From Pseudomonas denitrificans (nom. rej.) (GTDB lineage Bacteria; Pseudomonadota; Gammaproteobacteria; Pseudomonadales; Pseudomonadaceae): a DNA stretch of 64,000 nucleotides. The position numbers and the translations under genes are program-made. Position 1 is the stretch's first letter, and each line of letters opens with the position of its first letter. Positions 1-8,169 of this stretch are shown piece after piece. The notes under the pieces are model-generated. The model ran no database searches. It was given only the letters and a program-made list of their open reading frames with translations, and was not told the origin of the DNA. Where the stretch lies: positions 6,238,501 to 6,302,500 of the forward strand of contig NZ_CP043626.1 of assembly GCF_008807415.1 (NCBI RefSeq), given 5' to 3'.

Positions 1-278
1 TAGCGCCTCAGGCCGAAGGCTGCATCGCCGTTCGCCCGGAGCTGGTCGGCATCGCCGCCGCCGATTCGGAGCTGCAGCGCGAAGTGCGCCTGAAGGGCCG
101 CGTCGAAGACCGCATCTACCTGGGCAACCTCACTGAATACCGCGTACGCACCGACGCCTTCGGCATCGTCTGCGTGCGCGTGCCGCGCAAGGCCGGCGGC
201 GAGGCGGAAGCCTTCGAGCACGGCGCGCCGGTACAGGTCGGCTGGAACCAGGCCAGCGGCCTGGCCATGGCCCTTTGA
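1..278 (+). CDS. Polyamine-type ABC transporter ATP-binding protein, C-terminal fragment
   Basis: The gene runs in from the left edge (frame starts at base 3). Only about 91 C-terminal residues are present. They read as the TOBE (transport-associated OB) domain that follows the nucleotide-binding domain in PotA/CysA-type ATPases (RLKGRVEDRIYLGNLTEYRV, then a VPR...VQVGW strand). It is followed 50 bp later by a PotD-like binding protein and two PotB/PotC-like permeases on the same strand, so it should be the ATPase energising that importer at the inner membrane. The Walker motifs lie outside the window, so the family is inferred from the TOBE end and from context. Confidence 0.8.
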   Translation, partial: APQAEGCIAVRPELVGIAAADSELQREVRLKGRVEDRIYLGNLTEYRVRTDAFGIVCVRVPRKAGGEAEAFEHGAPVQVGWNQASGLAMAL

Positions 279-328
279 GTTCGACGATCCAACCATAACG
301 ACAATCAGCAGACAGGCGGGGAGTGACG

Positions 329-1471
329 ATGGACAAGAAGAGCTTCATCAAGACGATGCGCAGCTGGGAAAGCGGCTCCATCACGCGGCGCGATTTCCTC
401 GGCAAGACCGGCCTCGGGCTGGCGATGGCGGTGGTCGCCGCCAACACTCCCGGCCTGCTGAGCGGCAAGGCCTACGCGGCCGAAGGCAGCAACATCGGTG
501 ACCGCCTGGCCCTGGCTACCTGGCCGAACTACCACAGCCAGGAGAACTTCGATGCCTTCGCCAAGGCTACCGGCGCGCGGGTGCAGATGAACGTGTTCGG
601 CTCCAACGAAGAGATGCTCGCCAAGCTGCAGGCCGGCGGCAGCGGCTGGGACGTCTTCGTGCCGACCAACTACACCATCAGCACCTACGTGCAGCTCGGG
701 CTGATCGAGCCGCTGGACCTCTCGCGCATCCCCAACTTCGACCCCAAGGCCTTCGAGGAGCGCTTCATGGCCCAGGGTACGGTGGACGGCAAGGTCTACG
801 CGGTGCCGAAGAACTGGGGCACCACCGGCATCGTCTATGACGCCAGCCGTGTGAAGGGCAGCCCGGATTCCTGGAAGCAGTTCTGGGACCTGACATTGAC
901 CCACGCCTCGGGCCGCACCATCGTCCACGACTACCAGCTCACTGCCATCGGCAACGCGCTCAAGTACTACGGCTACAGCTTCAACTCGCTGGACCCGAAG
1001 GAACTGGCCGAGGCCGAGAAGCTGCTGATCCAGGCCAAGCCGCACCTGTTCGCGATCAACTCTGACATCCAGCCTTCGCTGCGCAACGGCGATGCCTGGA
1101 TGGCCATGGCCTGGACCGGCGACGCCTCCCAGCTGCACCGCGACAACCCGGACATGACCTTCGTGCTGGGCAAGGAAGGCGGCGAGATATGGAGCGACTT
1201 CTTCGCCATTCCCAAGAGCGCCGAGCACCGCGATGCCGCCTACGCGTTCATCAACTACCTGCTAGACCCGCAGCACAACAAGCTGGAGGTGCTCTCCCAC
1301 GGCTATCCGAGCGGGGACAAGCGCGTCGATGCGCTGCTCTCCAAGGAGATGCTCGACGACCCGATCATGTACCCGGCGGCCGAGCGCCTGTCGCCGCTGG
1401 AGTTCGGCGCCGCGGCGACCCTCACCAGCCCGGCACGCGCCGAACTGATGGCGCGGTTCAAGGCCGCCTGA
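329..1471 (+). CDS. Extracellular solute-binding protein, spermidine/putrescine (PotD) type, Tat signal
   Basis: 380-residue periplasmic binding protein of SBP family 1 (PotD/PotF-like). The mature part opens with LALATWPNYHSQENFDAFAK and contains the typical WDVFVPTNYTI and VPKNWGTTGIVYD segments. The N-terminus carries a twin-arginine motif (TRRDFLGKTG, about residues 20-29) followed by a hydrophobic stretch ending AYA, so export by Tat rather than Sec is likely. I chose ATG 329 over GTG 323 because GGGGAG at 318-323 sits 5 bases upstream of it. It lies between the ATPase and the permeases of the same operon. Substrate is inferred as a polyamine or similar amine; sequence alone cannot settle it. 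Confidence 0.85.
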   Translation: MDKKSFIKTMRSWESGSITRRDFLGKTGLGLAMAVVAANTPGLLSGKAYAAEGSNIGDRLALATWPNYHSQENFDAFAKATGARVQMNVFGSNEEMLAKLQAGGSGWDVFVPTNYTISTYVQLGLIEPLDLSRIPNFDPKAFEERFMAQGTVDGKVYAVPKNWGTTGIVYDASRVKGSPDSWKQFWDLTLTHASGRTIVHDYQLTAIGNALKYYGYSFNSLDPKELAEAEKLLIQAKPHLFAINSDIQPSLRNGDAWMAMAWTGDASQLHRDNPDMTFVLGKEGGEIWSDFFAIPKSAEHRDAAYAFINYLLDPQHNKLEVLSHGYPSGDKRVDALLSKEMLDDPIMYPAAERLSPLEFGAAATLTSPARAELMARFKAA

Positions 1472-1499
1472 TCGGCAATTCTGGCGCTTGTGCGGAATG

Positions 1500-1533
1500 C
1501 GGCGGATAACGCTGGCGCGTTATTCGCCCTACC
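1500..1533. repeat. Short copy of the GGCGGATAACGC / GCGCCCTAC dispersed repeat
   Basis: GGCGGATAACGCTGGCG then GCGTTATTCGCCCTACC lies between the binding-protein and permease genes. It is a half-length relative of the longer elements at 4861, 14260, 30798 and 31720, and here it sits inside an operon. Confidence 0.6.
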
Positions 1534-1566
1534 GCGAAGGTCCGTTCCATGCGTAGGGAATCGAAC

Positions 1567-2478
1567 ATGAACATCGCTGTCAGCGCCCCGGTGCCGCAGA
1601 CCCAGGCGACGCCCAGCGCCTCGCGCGCAAAAAGCCTCGGCCGGCGCGTCACGCTCCTGCTGCTGCTGCCGTCCACCCTGTGGTTCCTGCTGCTGCTCCT
1701 GATGCCGCTGGTGATCATCCTGGTCTTCAGCTTCGGCGAGCGCAGCGCCGTGGGTGGCTACGGTGGCGGGCTGACGCTGGAGAACTACCTGAACCTCGGC
1801 TCCCGCGCCCAGGCCTTCTGGAACACCCTGACCCTCGCGCCGCTGGGCACCCTGGCGTGCCTGCTGGCGGCCTACCCGCTGGCCTACTTTCTGGCGGTGA
1901 AGGTGCGGCGCAACAAGTCGCTGCTGCTCACGCTGGTGATCGTGCCGTTCTGGACCAGCTTCCTGATCCGCACCTACGCCTGGATCTTCCTGCTCAGCGG
2001 TCGCGGCATCCCGGCGCTGCTGGAGACCTTCGGCATCGCCGACGTGCGCCTGATCAACACGCCCTACGCGGTGCTGATCGGCATCGTCTACGGCTACCTG
2101 CCGCTGATGGTGTTCCCCATCTACGTGACCCTGGAGAAGCTCGACAAGCGTCTGCTGGAAGCCTCCGGCGACCTCGGCGCGAGCGCCTTCGAAACCTTCC
2201 GCCGGATCACCCTGCCGCTGTCCGCGCCGGGGGTGATCACCGGGGTGATGCTGGTGTTCATCCTGCTCATGGGCGAGTTCCTGATCCCGGCCATTCTCGG
2301 TGGCGGCAAGGTGTTCTTCGTCGGCAACGCGCTGGTCGACCTGTTCCTGCAATCGCGCAACTGGGCGTTCGGCAGCGCGGTGGCGATGACCCTGGTGGCG
2401 ATGATGCTGGTGATCATCGGCGTGTATCTGAAACTCGTGGCCCGCTACGGCGGCTCGCGCAACGATGGGGTGCTCTGA
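1567..2478 (+). CDS. ABC transporter permease, PotB type
   Basis: About 303-residue inner-membrane permease of the polyamine/opine/phosphonate importer family. It has a first membrane helix near residues 30-50 (LLLLLPSTLWFLLLLLMPLVI) and about five more. The cytoplasmic EAA loop that docks on the ATPase reads EASGDLGASAFETFRRITLP. ATG 1567 is preferred over ATG 1549 because TAGGGA (1554-1559) is a ribosome-binding site at good spacing. The next gene starts 1 base after its stop, consistent with translational coupling of the two permeases. Confidence 0.87.
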   Translation: MNIAVSAPVPQTQATPSASRAKSLGRRVTLLLLLPSTLWFLLLLLMPLVIILVFSFGERSAVGGYGGGLTLENYLNLGSRAQAFWNTLTLAPLGTLACLLAAYPLAYFLAVKVRRNKSLLLTLVIVPFWTSFLIRTYAWIFLLSGRGIPALLETFGIADVRLINTPYAVLIGIVYGYLPLMVFPIYVTLEKLDKRLLEASGDLGASAFETFRRITLPLSAPGVITGVMLVFILLMGEFLIPAILGGGKVFFVGNALVDLFLQSRNWAFGSAVAMTLVAMMLVIIGVYLKLVARYGGSRNDGVL

Positions 2479-2479
2479 C

Positions 2480-3298
2480 ATGTGGCTGCGCAGTTACTCC
2501 ACCTCGGTCTACCTGTTCCTCTACGCGCCCATCGCGCTGATCATGCTCTTCGCCTTCAACGCCGGGCGCAGCGGGCTGAGCTTCCAGTGCTGTTCGGTGC
2601 AGTGGTTCGGCCGCGCCTTCGACAACCCGTTCATCCTGGAAGCCCTGGGCAACAGCGCGCTGATCGCCCTCTGCTCGGCGCTGATCGCCACCCTGTTCGG
2701 CACCCTCGCGGTGTTCGGCTTGCAGCGGGTCGGCAAGCGCGTGCGCCTGCTGTTCGACGCGCTGACCTACTGCGCGATCATCGTGCCGGGCATCGTCATC
2801 GGCATCGCCACGCTGATCGCCTTCATCACCCTGTTCGACGTGCTCAACCCGCTGCTGGCGCTGCTGGACATCGGCCTGCCGAAACTCAACATGGGTTTCG
2901 GCACCGTGGTGGCGGCGCACTCGCTGTTCACCATGGCGCTGGTGATGGTGATCGTCCGTACCCGCGTCGAGGCGATGGACAAGTCGCTGCTGGAAGCCTC
3001 CGCCGACCTCTACGCGCCGCCGCTGGATACCTTCTGGCGGGTGACCCTGCCGCAGATCGCCCCGGCCATCCTCGCCGGCTTCCTGCTGGCGTTCACCTTC
3101 AGCTTCGACGATTTCATCATCGCCTTCTTCGTTGCCGGCTCCGAGACCACGCTGCCGATCTACATCTTCTCGTCGATCCGCCGGGGCATCACGCCGGAGA
3201 TCAACGCCATCTCCACGGTGATCATCTGCGCCTCGCTGGCGCTGCTGTTCACCTCCCGCTACCTGCAGAACCGCCGCACCGGCGTTCAGGCTGCCTGA
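2480..3298 (+). CDS. ABC transporter permease, PotC type
   Basis: About 272-residue second permease of the importer. Six hydrophobic segments are visible, and the EAA loop reads EASADLYAPPLDTFWRVTLPQ. The segment FDDFIIAFFVAGSETTLPIYIFSSIRRG is typical of PotC. ATG 2480 is one base past the stop of the PotB-like gene. An in-frame ATG at 2465 would overlap that gene by 14 bases and is less likely. It is followed 25 bp later by an aldehyde dehydrogenase, so uptake and oxidation of an amine-derived aldehyde may be coupled. Confidence 0.87.
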   Translation: MWLRSYSTSVYLFLYAPIALIMLFAFNAGRSGLSFQCCSVQWFGRAFDNPFILEALGNSALIALCSALIATLFGTLAVFGLQRVGKRVRLLFDALTYCAIIVPGIVIGIATLIAFITLFDVLNPLLALLDIGLPKLNMGFGTVVAAHSLFTMALVMVIVRTRVEAMDKSLLEASADLYAPPLDTFWRVTLPQIAPAILAGFLLAFTFSFDDFIIAFFVAGSETTLPIYIFSSIRRGITPEINAISTVIICASLALLFTSRYLQNRRTGVQAA

Positions 3299-3323
3299 GG
3301 GCCGCCTTCAAGGAGACTCGAGG

Positions 3324-4793
3324 ATGCGCGACCAGCTCTACATCAACGGGCAGTGGGTCAGGCCGGACCTGGGTGGCCACTTCACCAGCTTCGACCCGGC
3401 CTCCGGGCAGCCGCTGCAGGAAGTGCCGGCGGCCACCGAGGAAGATGTCGACCACGCCGTCCGTGCGGCGCGTACCGCGTTCAATCGCGGCTGGGGCCAG
3501 AGTCGCGGCAGCGAGCGTGCCGAATGGCTGGAGGCGCTGGCCGGGGAGCTGGAGCGCAACCAGGATTCACTGGCCGAACTGGAGGTGCGCGATAACGGCA
3601 AGCCGCTGCCCGAGGCGCGGTGGGACGTGGCCGACGCCATCGGCTGCTTCCGCTACTACGCCGAGCTGGCGCGGGAGCTGGACCAGCGCCAGGACCAGGT
3701 GCTGGCGCTGCCCGACGAGCGCTTCCGCTGCCGCATCCGCCAGGAGCCGGTGGGCGTGGCGGGGCAGATCATCCCCTGGAACTACCCGCTGCTGATGGCG
3801 GCGTGGAAGGTCGCACCGGCCCTGGCGGCGGGCGCCACCTGCGTACTCAAGCCGTCCGAGCTGACGCCGCTGAGCGCGCTGGAACTGGCCGCCGCGGCGG
3901 ACGCCGTGGGCCTGCCGGCGGGCGTGCTCAACGTGCTGCCGGGCCTCGGCGCGGAGGCCGGCGGGCCGCTGAGCCAGCATCCGGGTGTGGACAAACTGGC
4001 CTTCACCGGCAGCGTGCCGACCGGCTCGCGGATCATGTCGGCGGCGGCCCAGGACATCAAGAACGTCAGCCTGGAGCTGGGCGGCAAGTCGGCCTTCATC
4101 GTCTTCGACGACAGCGATGTCGAGGCGGCGGTGGAGTGGATCCTCTTCGGCATCTTCTGGAACCAGGGCCAGGTGTGCAGCGCCACCTCGCGCCTGCTGG
4201 TGCAGGAAGGCATCGCCCCGCGCCTGATCGAGCGGCTGGTGGAAGCGACCCGCGCCATCAGCATCGGCAATGGCCTCAAGCCGGGCGTGCTGCTCGGCCC
4301 GCTGGTCAGCCAGGGGCAGCACGAAAAGGTGCTGGGTTTCGTCGAGCGTGGTCGTGCCGGCGGCGCGCGGTTGCTCACCGGCGGCAAGCGTCCCGCGGGG
4401 CTGGACGAGGGTTGGTTCATCGAGCCGGCGATCTTCGACGAGCCGGCCGAGGACGCGCTGATCTGGCGCGAGGAGATCTTCGGCCCGGTGCTCTGCGTGA
4501 AGCGCTTCAAGACCGAAGCCGAAGCCCTGCGCCTGGCCAACGACAGCCGCTTCGGCCTGGCCGGCGCGGTGATGTCGGGCGACCCGCAGCGCGCGGCGCG
4601 GGTGGCCGACGGGCTGCGCGCGGGGATCGTCTGGGTCAACTGCTCGCAGCCGACCTTCACCCAGGCGCCCTGGGGCGGCATGAAACAGAGCGGCATCGGC
4701 CGCGAGCTGGGCGTGTGGGGGCTGGAAAACTACCTGGAGGTGAAGCAGGTGACCGAGTACATCTCCGACCAGCCGTGGGGGTGGTACCTGTAG
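3324..4793 (+). CDS. NAD(P)-dependent aldehyde dehydrogenase, betaine/aminoaldehyde type
   Basis: 489-residue ALDH superfamily enzyme. Visible landmarks are [20 protein letters not shown] (cofactor fold), FTGSVPTGSRI, the general-base Glu in LELGGKSAF, the catalytic Cys in NQGQVCSATSR, and EEIFGPVL near the C-terminus. Length and motifs fit betaine-aldehyde or 4-aminobutyraldehyde dehydrogenases. It is the last gene of the polyamine-type transporter operon, so an aminoaldehyde is the most sensible substrate (inference). Its stop codon lies inside a REP element. Confidence 0.85.
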   Translation: MRDQLYINGQWVRPDLGGHFTSFDPASGQPLQEVPAATEEDVDHAVRAARTAFNRGWGQSRGSERAEWLEALAGELERNQDSLAELEVRDNGKPLPEARWDVADAIGCFRYYAELARELDQRQDQVLALPDERFRCRIRQEPVGVAGQIIPWNYPLLMAAWKVAPALAAGATCVLKPSELTPLSALELAAAADAVGLPAGVLNVLPGLGAEAGGPLSQHPGVDKLAFTGSVPTGSRIMSAAAQDIKNVSLELGGKSAFIVFDDSDVEAAVEWILFGIFWNQGQVCSATSRLLVQEGIAPRLIERLVEATRAISIGNGLKPGVLLGPLVSQGQHEKVLGFVERGRAGGARLLTGGKRPAGLDEGWFIEPAIFDEPAEDALIWREEIFGPVLCVKRFKTEAEALRLANDSRFGLAGAVMSGDPQRAARVADGLRAGIVWVNCSQPTFTQAPWGGMKQSGIGRELGVWGLENYLEVKQVTEYISDQPWGWYL

Positions 4794-4835
4794 GAGCGGG
4801 CCATGCCCGCGATCGCGCGCATGGCGCGCTCCTAC
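4790..4835. repeat. REP element (GTAGGAGCGGGCCATGCCCGC...)
   Basis: Imperfect palindrome with GTAGGAGCGGGCCATGCCCG on the left arm and CATGGCGCGCTCCTAC on the right arm. It is the classic Pseudomonas REP/BIME-type hairpin. It begins at the last bases of the aldehyde dehydrogenase and supplies its TAG stop. It may act as a transcript-end stabiliser or terminator. Confidence 0.85.
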
Positions 4836-4860
4836 AGGTCGACTCCGGGGACTCAGGCTC

Positions 4861-4937
4861 GTAGGGCGGATAACGCGTCAGCGTTATCCGCCATCGTGGC
4901 AACGGCGGATAACCCGTTCCGGGTTATGCGCCCGACG
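4861..4937. repeat. Dispersed repeat, GTAGGGCGGATAACGC family
   Basis: Two nested inverted repeats: GTAGGGCGGATAACGCG/GCGTTATCCGCC, then GGCGGATAACCCGTTCC/GGGTTATGCGCCC. The same element recurs at 14260-14336, 30798-30882 and 31720-31810, always between genes. Confidence 0.75.
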
Positions 4938-4984
4938 TGCTGAAGCAAGCGCCGTGGTTCGGTCCTGCAGGTCGTCTACGGGGC

Positions 4985-5353
4985 TCAGTCGAGGTTATGC
5001 CCGATCCGCCAGAGCACGCCGCTCGGGTCGTGCAGGGTGAAGTCGCGCATCTTCCACGGCTGGTCTTCCGGCGAGCCCAGGCGCACGCCGTAGCGCTCGG
5101 CGAGGCCGGAGTCGCGGACCTTCGCGTACCAGGCATCGGCGTCTTCCACCAGCAGGTGCAGCATCAGGTTTTCGGCAAATTCCCTGACGTAGTAGTTCTG
5201 CAGCAGGAAGGCGCAATGGTCGCCATGGTGGAAGTAGGCGAGCTCTTCGGAGTTCCACGGCGAGAGGAATCCCAGGTCCTTGTAGAACTGCTGGGAGAGC
5301 GCGAAATCGCGGGCGGGGACGAAGACTTTCAGTTCAACGCTGGCAGTGCTCAT
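4985..5353 (-). CDS. Glyoxalase/bleomycin-resistance (VOC) family protein
   Basis: About 122 residues with the paired beta-alpha-beta-beta-beta units of the vicinal oxygen chelate fold. Landmarks are LKVFVPARDFALSQQFYKDLGF at the N-terminus, NLMLHLLVEDADAWYAKV in the middle and FTLHDPSGVLWRIGHNLD at the C-terminus. Start taken at MSTASVELKVF; an upstream in-frame ATG at 5374 would add only seven unconserved residues. It is monocistronic. Substrate is unknown; dioxygenase, lyase and drug-binding roles all occur in this fold. Confidence 0.8.
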   Translation of the reverse strand: MSTASVELKVFVPARDFALSQQFYKDLGFLSPWNSEELAYFHHGDHCAFLLQNYYVREFAENLMLHLLVEDADAWYAKVRDSGLAERYGVRLGSPEDQPWKMRDFTLHDPSGVLWRIGHNLD

Positions 5354-5449
5354 GGGACAACCTTCCTGGTTCATGCGTGAGCAGGCTTCTCGACGGTGCC
5401 CTCGATGCGGGCGAGCTGCCTCTGGCGGGCGGCTGGCCGCGAGTCTAAC

Positions 5450-6055
5450 TCAGAGCTGGCGCTGCATGTAGCGACTGCCGGCCACGCCCGGCAGGGTCGA
5501 GGTGCGCTCCACCTGCACGCTGAAACCCAGCCGCTCGTAGAGCGCCTGGGCCTTGGGGTTGGCCGTGGAGACATCCAGCGCCGCCATGGGCAGGCCGCTG
5601 CTGCGGCCGATCTGCAGGAAGTGGTCGATCAGCTGGCTGCCCAGGCCTTCGCCGCGCAGCGTCGGCATGACGCCCAGGTGCGCGAGGTACAGGGTCTTGC
5701 GGGGCGGCGGGCAGATGATCTTTTCCAGTTGCAGACCACGGCGGATCACCCCCGCCGACCCCAGGCCGAAGTAGCTGAAAATCTGCCGCGTGGCCGCGAG
5801 CATGTAGCCCAGGTTCGCCTCGCCGCCGAATACCGTGCCGGCCGCCACCACCTGGCCGTCCTGCTCGCCGACCCAGTGCTGGCGCCAGCCGAACTGCCCG
5901 CTGCCCTGGGCGAAGGCGTAGCGCAGGAAGTCCTGGGCGCTGTTGCGGCCGGGGCGGGCGAAGGCATAGTCGAAGGCGTCGGGGCCGGAGCTGTAGATCA
6001 GCGGGATGGCGGCATCGACATCATCGGGACGGGCGCGGCGGAAGGTCAGCGGCAT
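5450..6055 (-). CDS. GNAT family N-acetyltransferase
   Basis: 201 residues. The acetyl-CoA-binding motif A is LAHLGVMPTLRGEGLGSQLIDH (R/Q-x-x-G-x-G/A form: RGEGLG), followed by the motif B region ALDVSTANPKAQALYERLGF. The N-terminal part (RRARPDDVDAAIPLIYSSGPDAFDY) is typical of a Pseudomonas GNAT subgroup of unknown acceptor. AGGAG lies 8 bases before the start ATG. It stands alone between the VOC protein and the flavoprotein. Confidence 0.82.
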   Translation of the reverse strand: MPLTFRRARPDDVDAAIPLIYSSGPDAFDYAFARPGRNSAQDFLRYAFAQGSGQFGWRQHWVGEQDGQVVAAGTVFGGEANLGYMLAATRQIFSYFGLGSAGVIRRGLQLEKIICPPPRKTLYLAHLGVMPTLRGEGLGSQLIDHFLQIGRSSGLPMAALDVSTANPKAQALYERLGFSVQVERTSTLPGVAGSRYMQRQL

Positions 6056-6115
6056 GCAGGCGACTCCTGGGTGGGAATCGAGAATCTAGCACCATGGTTC
6101 CAGTTTTGGCAGGGT

Positions 6116-7357
6116 TCAGCCCTGCGCTTCGAGCCACTTCAGCGCGCCAAGCCCGGCGGCGCGACCGCTGACGAAGCAGGCGGTGAGCAGGTAGCCGCCG
6201 GTAGGTGCTTCCCAGTCGAGCATTTCGCCGGCGCAGAACACTCCCGGCAGTGCCTTGAGCATCAGCTGCTCGTCCAGCGCCTCGAAGGTCACGCCGCCGG
6301 CGCTGCTGATGGCCTCATCCAGCGGGCGGGTGCGCACCACGGTCAGCGGCAACGCCTTGATCAGTTGGGCTAGACGCTGTGGATCGGCGTAGTCGGCGGC
6401 TGTGGACAACTCGCGCAACAGCCCGGCGCGCACGCCGTCCACTCCCAGGCGACCGCGCAGGTGGTTGGCCATGGACCTGGAGCCGCGCGGCTGGGCGATG
6501 GCCTTGGCGACCTGTTCCAGGCTGCGATTGGGCAGCAGGTCCAGGTGCAGGGTGGCGCTGCCGGTCTGCTCGATGCACTCGCGGATGCCGGAGGACAGCG
6601 CGTAGACCAGGCTGCCTTCGATGCCGCCGGCGGTGACCACGAACTCGCCCTGGCGCGGCGTGCCCCCGGCCAGCGAAAGCGCCACCGGCTTGACCGGCGC
6701 ACCCGCGAACTTGTCGCGGAAGAACTCGCTCCAGCCGGCCACTTCGAAACCGCAGTTGGCCGGACGCAGCGGTGAGATATCCACAGCGCGCCCGGCGAGC
6801 AGTGGCACCCAGGCGCCGTCCGAGCCCAGGCGCTGCCAGCTGCCGCCGCCGAGGGCCAGCACGCTGGCGTCGGCGCTCAGGCTGAGCTGGCCTTGCGGCC
6901 CGTCGATCAACAGCGCGCCATTGGCATCCCAACCCAGCCAGCGGTGACGGGTGTGGATGACCACGCCGGCTTCGCGCAGGCGCTTGAGCCAGGCGCGCAG
7001 CAGCGGCGCGGCCTTCATGTCGGTGGGGAACACGCGGCCGGAGGTGCCGACGAAGGTCTCGATGCCCAGGCCATGAATCCACGCGCACAGCGCCTGGTTG
7101 TCGAAGGCGTCGATCAGTGGTGCGAGGGTTTGTGCGCGCTGGCCGTAGCGCGACAGGAAGGCTTCGCGCTCCTCGGAGTGGGTGATGTTCATGCCGCCTA
7201 CGCCGGCCAGCAGGAACTTGCGCCCGACCGAGGGCATGGCGTCGAACAGCTCCACCTGCACGCCGGCGCCGGCCAGGACTTCGGCCGCCATCAGGCCGGC
7301 GGGGCCGCCGCCGATGACGAGGGCGGTACGGGAAGCGAGCGGGCGGGAATCGGTCAT
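6116..7357 (-). CDS. HI0933-like FAD-dependent oxidoreductase (BaiN/TIGR03862 type)
   Basis: 413-residue flavoprotein. The N-terminal Rossmann dinucleotide motif reads ALVIGGGPAGLMAAEVLAGAG with an acidic ELFDA strand end. This is followed by the family signature VGRKFLLAGVGGMNITHSEE. The C-terminal GVFCAGEMLDWEAPTGGYLLTACFVSGRAAG is the diagnostic second FAD motif. Start set at MTDSRPLASRTAL; the in-frame extension upstream is not conserved-looking. The function in Pseudomonas is not established. It is divergent from the uncharacterised gene at 7669. Confidence 0.85.
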   Translation of the reverse strand: MTDSRPLASRTALVIGGGPAGLMAAEVLAGAGVQVELFDAMPSVGRKFLLAGVGGMNITHSEEREAFLSRYGQRAQTLAPLIDAFDNQALCAWIHGLGIETFVGTSGRVFPTDMKAAPLLRAWLKRLREAGVVIHTRHRWLGWDANGALLIDGPQGQLSLSADASVLALGGGSWQRLGSDGAWVPLLAGRAVDISPLRPANCGFEVAGWSEFFRDKFAGAPVKPVALSLAGGTPRQGEFVVTAGGIEGSLVYALSSGIRECIEQTGSATLHLDLLPNRSLEQVAKAIAQPRGSRSMANHLRGRLGVDGVRAGLLRELSTAADYADPQRLAQLIKALPLTVVRTRPLDEAISSAGGVTFEALDEQLMLKALPGVFCAGEMLDWEAPTGGYLLTACFVSGRAAGLGALKWLEAQG

Positions 7358-7668
7358 GCAGGGGGCCAGGCGAAGGAGGGCGGGAAAGGGCGCAATTCTA
7401 GCGCAGCGGCACTGCACGCCGGTTGCTCATTTTTTGTCCAGCTGGCCCGGGGCCGGCGGGGGCGGGCGCGTCAGCCGCTTTCCCGCAGCTTATCCACAGG
7501 CCACTCCACAGTTGTCGTGGACAACCCCGGAAGGCGAGGAACGGTCGTTCTGATCCCTGATGGATAGGGGTTGCGAGAATTCCTACAGGGGATAGGGATT
7601 GCGCCGATGTTGGCGCTTTTGTGAATCCATCAGCATGCGGGCCTCTTGCAACCTTGGTCCGACTGTCG
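7358..7668. other. Divergent intergenic region, about 310 bp
   Basis: Lies between the flavoprotein and the hypothetical gene, which are transcribed outwards. It holds one perfect DnaA-box-like 9-mer, TTATCCACA, at 7490-7498 and a nearby GTGGACAAC, but no cluster that would suggest an origin. I see no repeat or terminator, and no promoter I would defend. Confidence 0.5.
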
Positions 7669-8169
7669 ATGAAAGTCCGTGATTACCTTCGCTCCCACGA
7701 GGCCCACCTATGGGTGGAAGGCAGCGACACCCGCGTGCGGGTGAATGGCCTCGATATTGTCATCCGCAGCCTCCCCAGCGAGGAAATCCGCGCGCTGCTC
7801 AACGAGGCGGTGGCCCATATGGTGGTGCGCCTGAACAAGAATCTGCAGGGTTCGAAGGTGAAGTTCGAGCAACGCGTGCTGGAGCTGCTGTCGATCCAGA
7901 TCGCGCTGCACAACCTGTATGTGTTCACCAACTGGAGCCGCCTGCTGCCACGCTACCTGCAATATGCAGGGCCACTGCGCGCGCAGGAGCTGCTGCAGCA
8001 CCACGTGCCCGAGCAGGTGATGCGCTTCTGCGAGAAGCACTACGAAGACGATGCCCGGTCGCGTGCGGCCGCGCTCCTGGGGTTCTCCGCCCATGAGCTG
8101 GCGCGCTGGGAGCAGCAACGCCTGCCGATGCGCATGGACACCAACAACTCGCGTTACCGGTCCAGCTGA
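7669..8169 (+). CDS. Uncharacterised protein, about 166 aa
   Basis: I do not recognise a family. The protein is soluble, charged and mostly helical-looking: MKVRDYLRSHEAHLWVEG, then SLPSEEIRALLNEAVAHMVVRL, LQGSKVKFEQRVLELLSIQIALHNLYVFTNW and a C-terminal GFSAHELARWEQQRLP. No signal peptide or membrane segment is visible. Start is uncertain: ATG 7669 is the first ATG giving a compact protein, while an upstream GTG at 7621 would add 16 residues. Codon use matches its neighbours. Its last 16 bases overlap the 3' end of the convergent histone-deacetylase-like gene. Confidence 0.65.
   Translation: MKVRDYLRSHEAHLWVEGSDTRVRVNGLDIVIRSLPSEEIRALLNEAVAHMVVRLNKNLQGSKVKFEQRVLELLSIQIALHNLYVFTNWSRLLPRYLQYAGPLRAQELLQHHVPEQVMRFCEKHYEDDARSRAAALLGFSAHELARWEQQRLPMRMDTNNSRYRSS

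Noticed and set aside
7490..7498. Perfect DnaA box TTATCCACA
   Set aside because: A single box with no cluster, no AT-rich unwinding region and no dnaA/dnaN nearby. TGTGGATAA also occurs by chance within genes such as the nitroreductase gene around 11500 and 12055.
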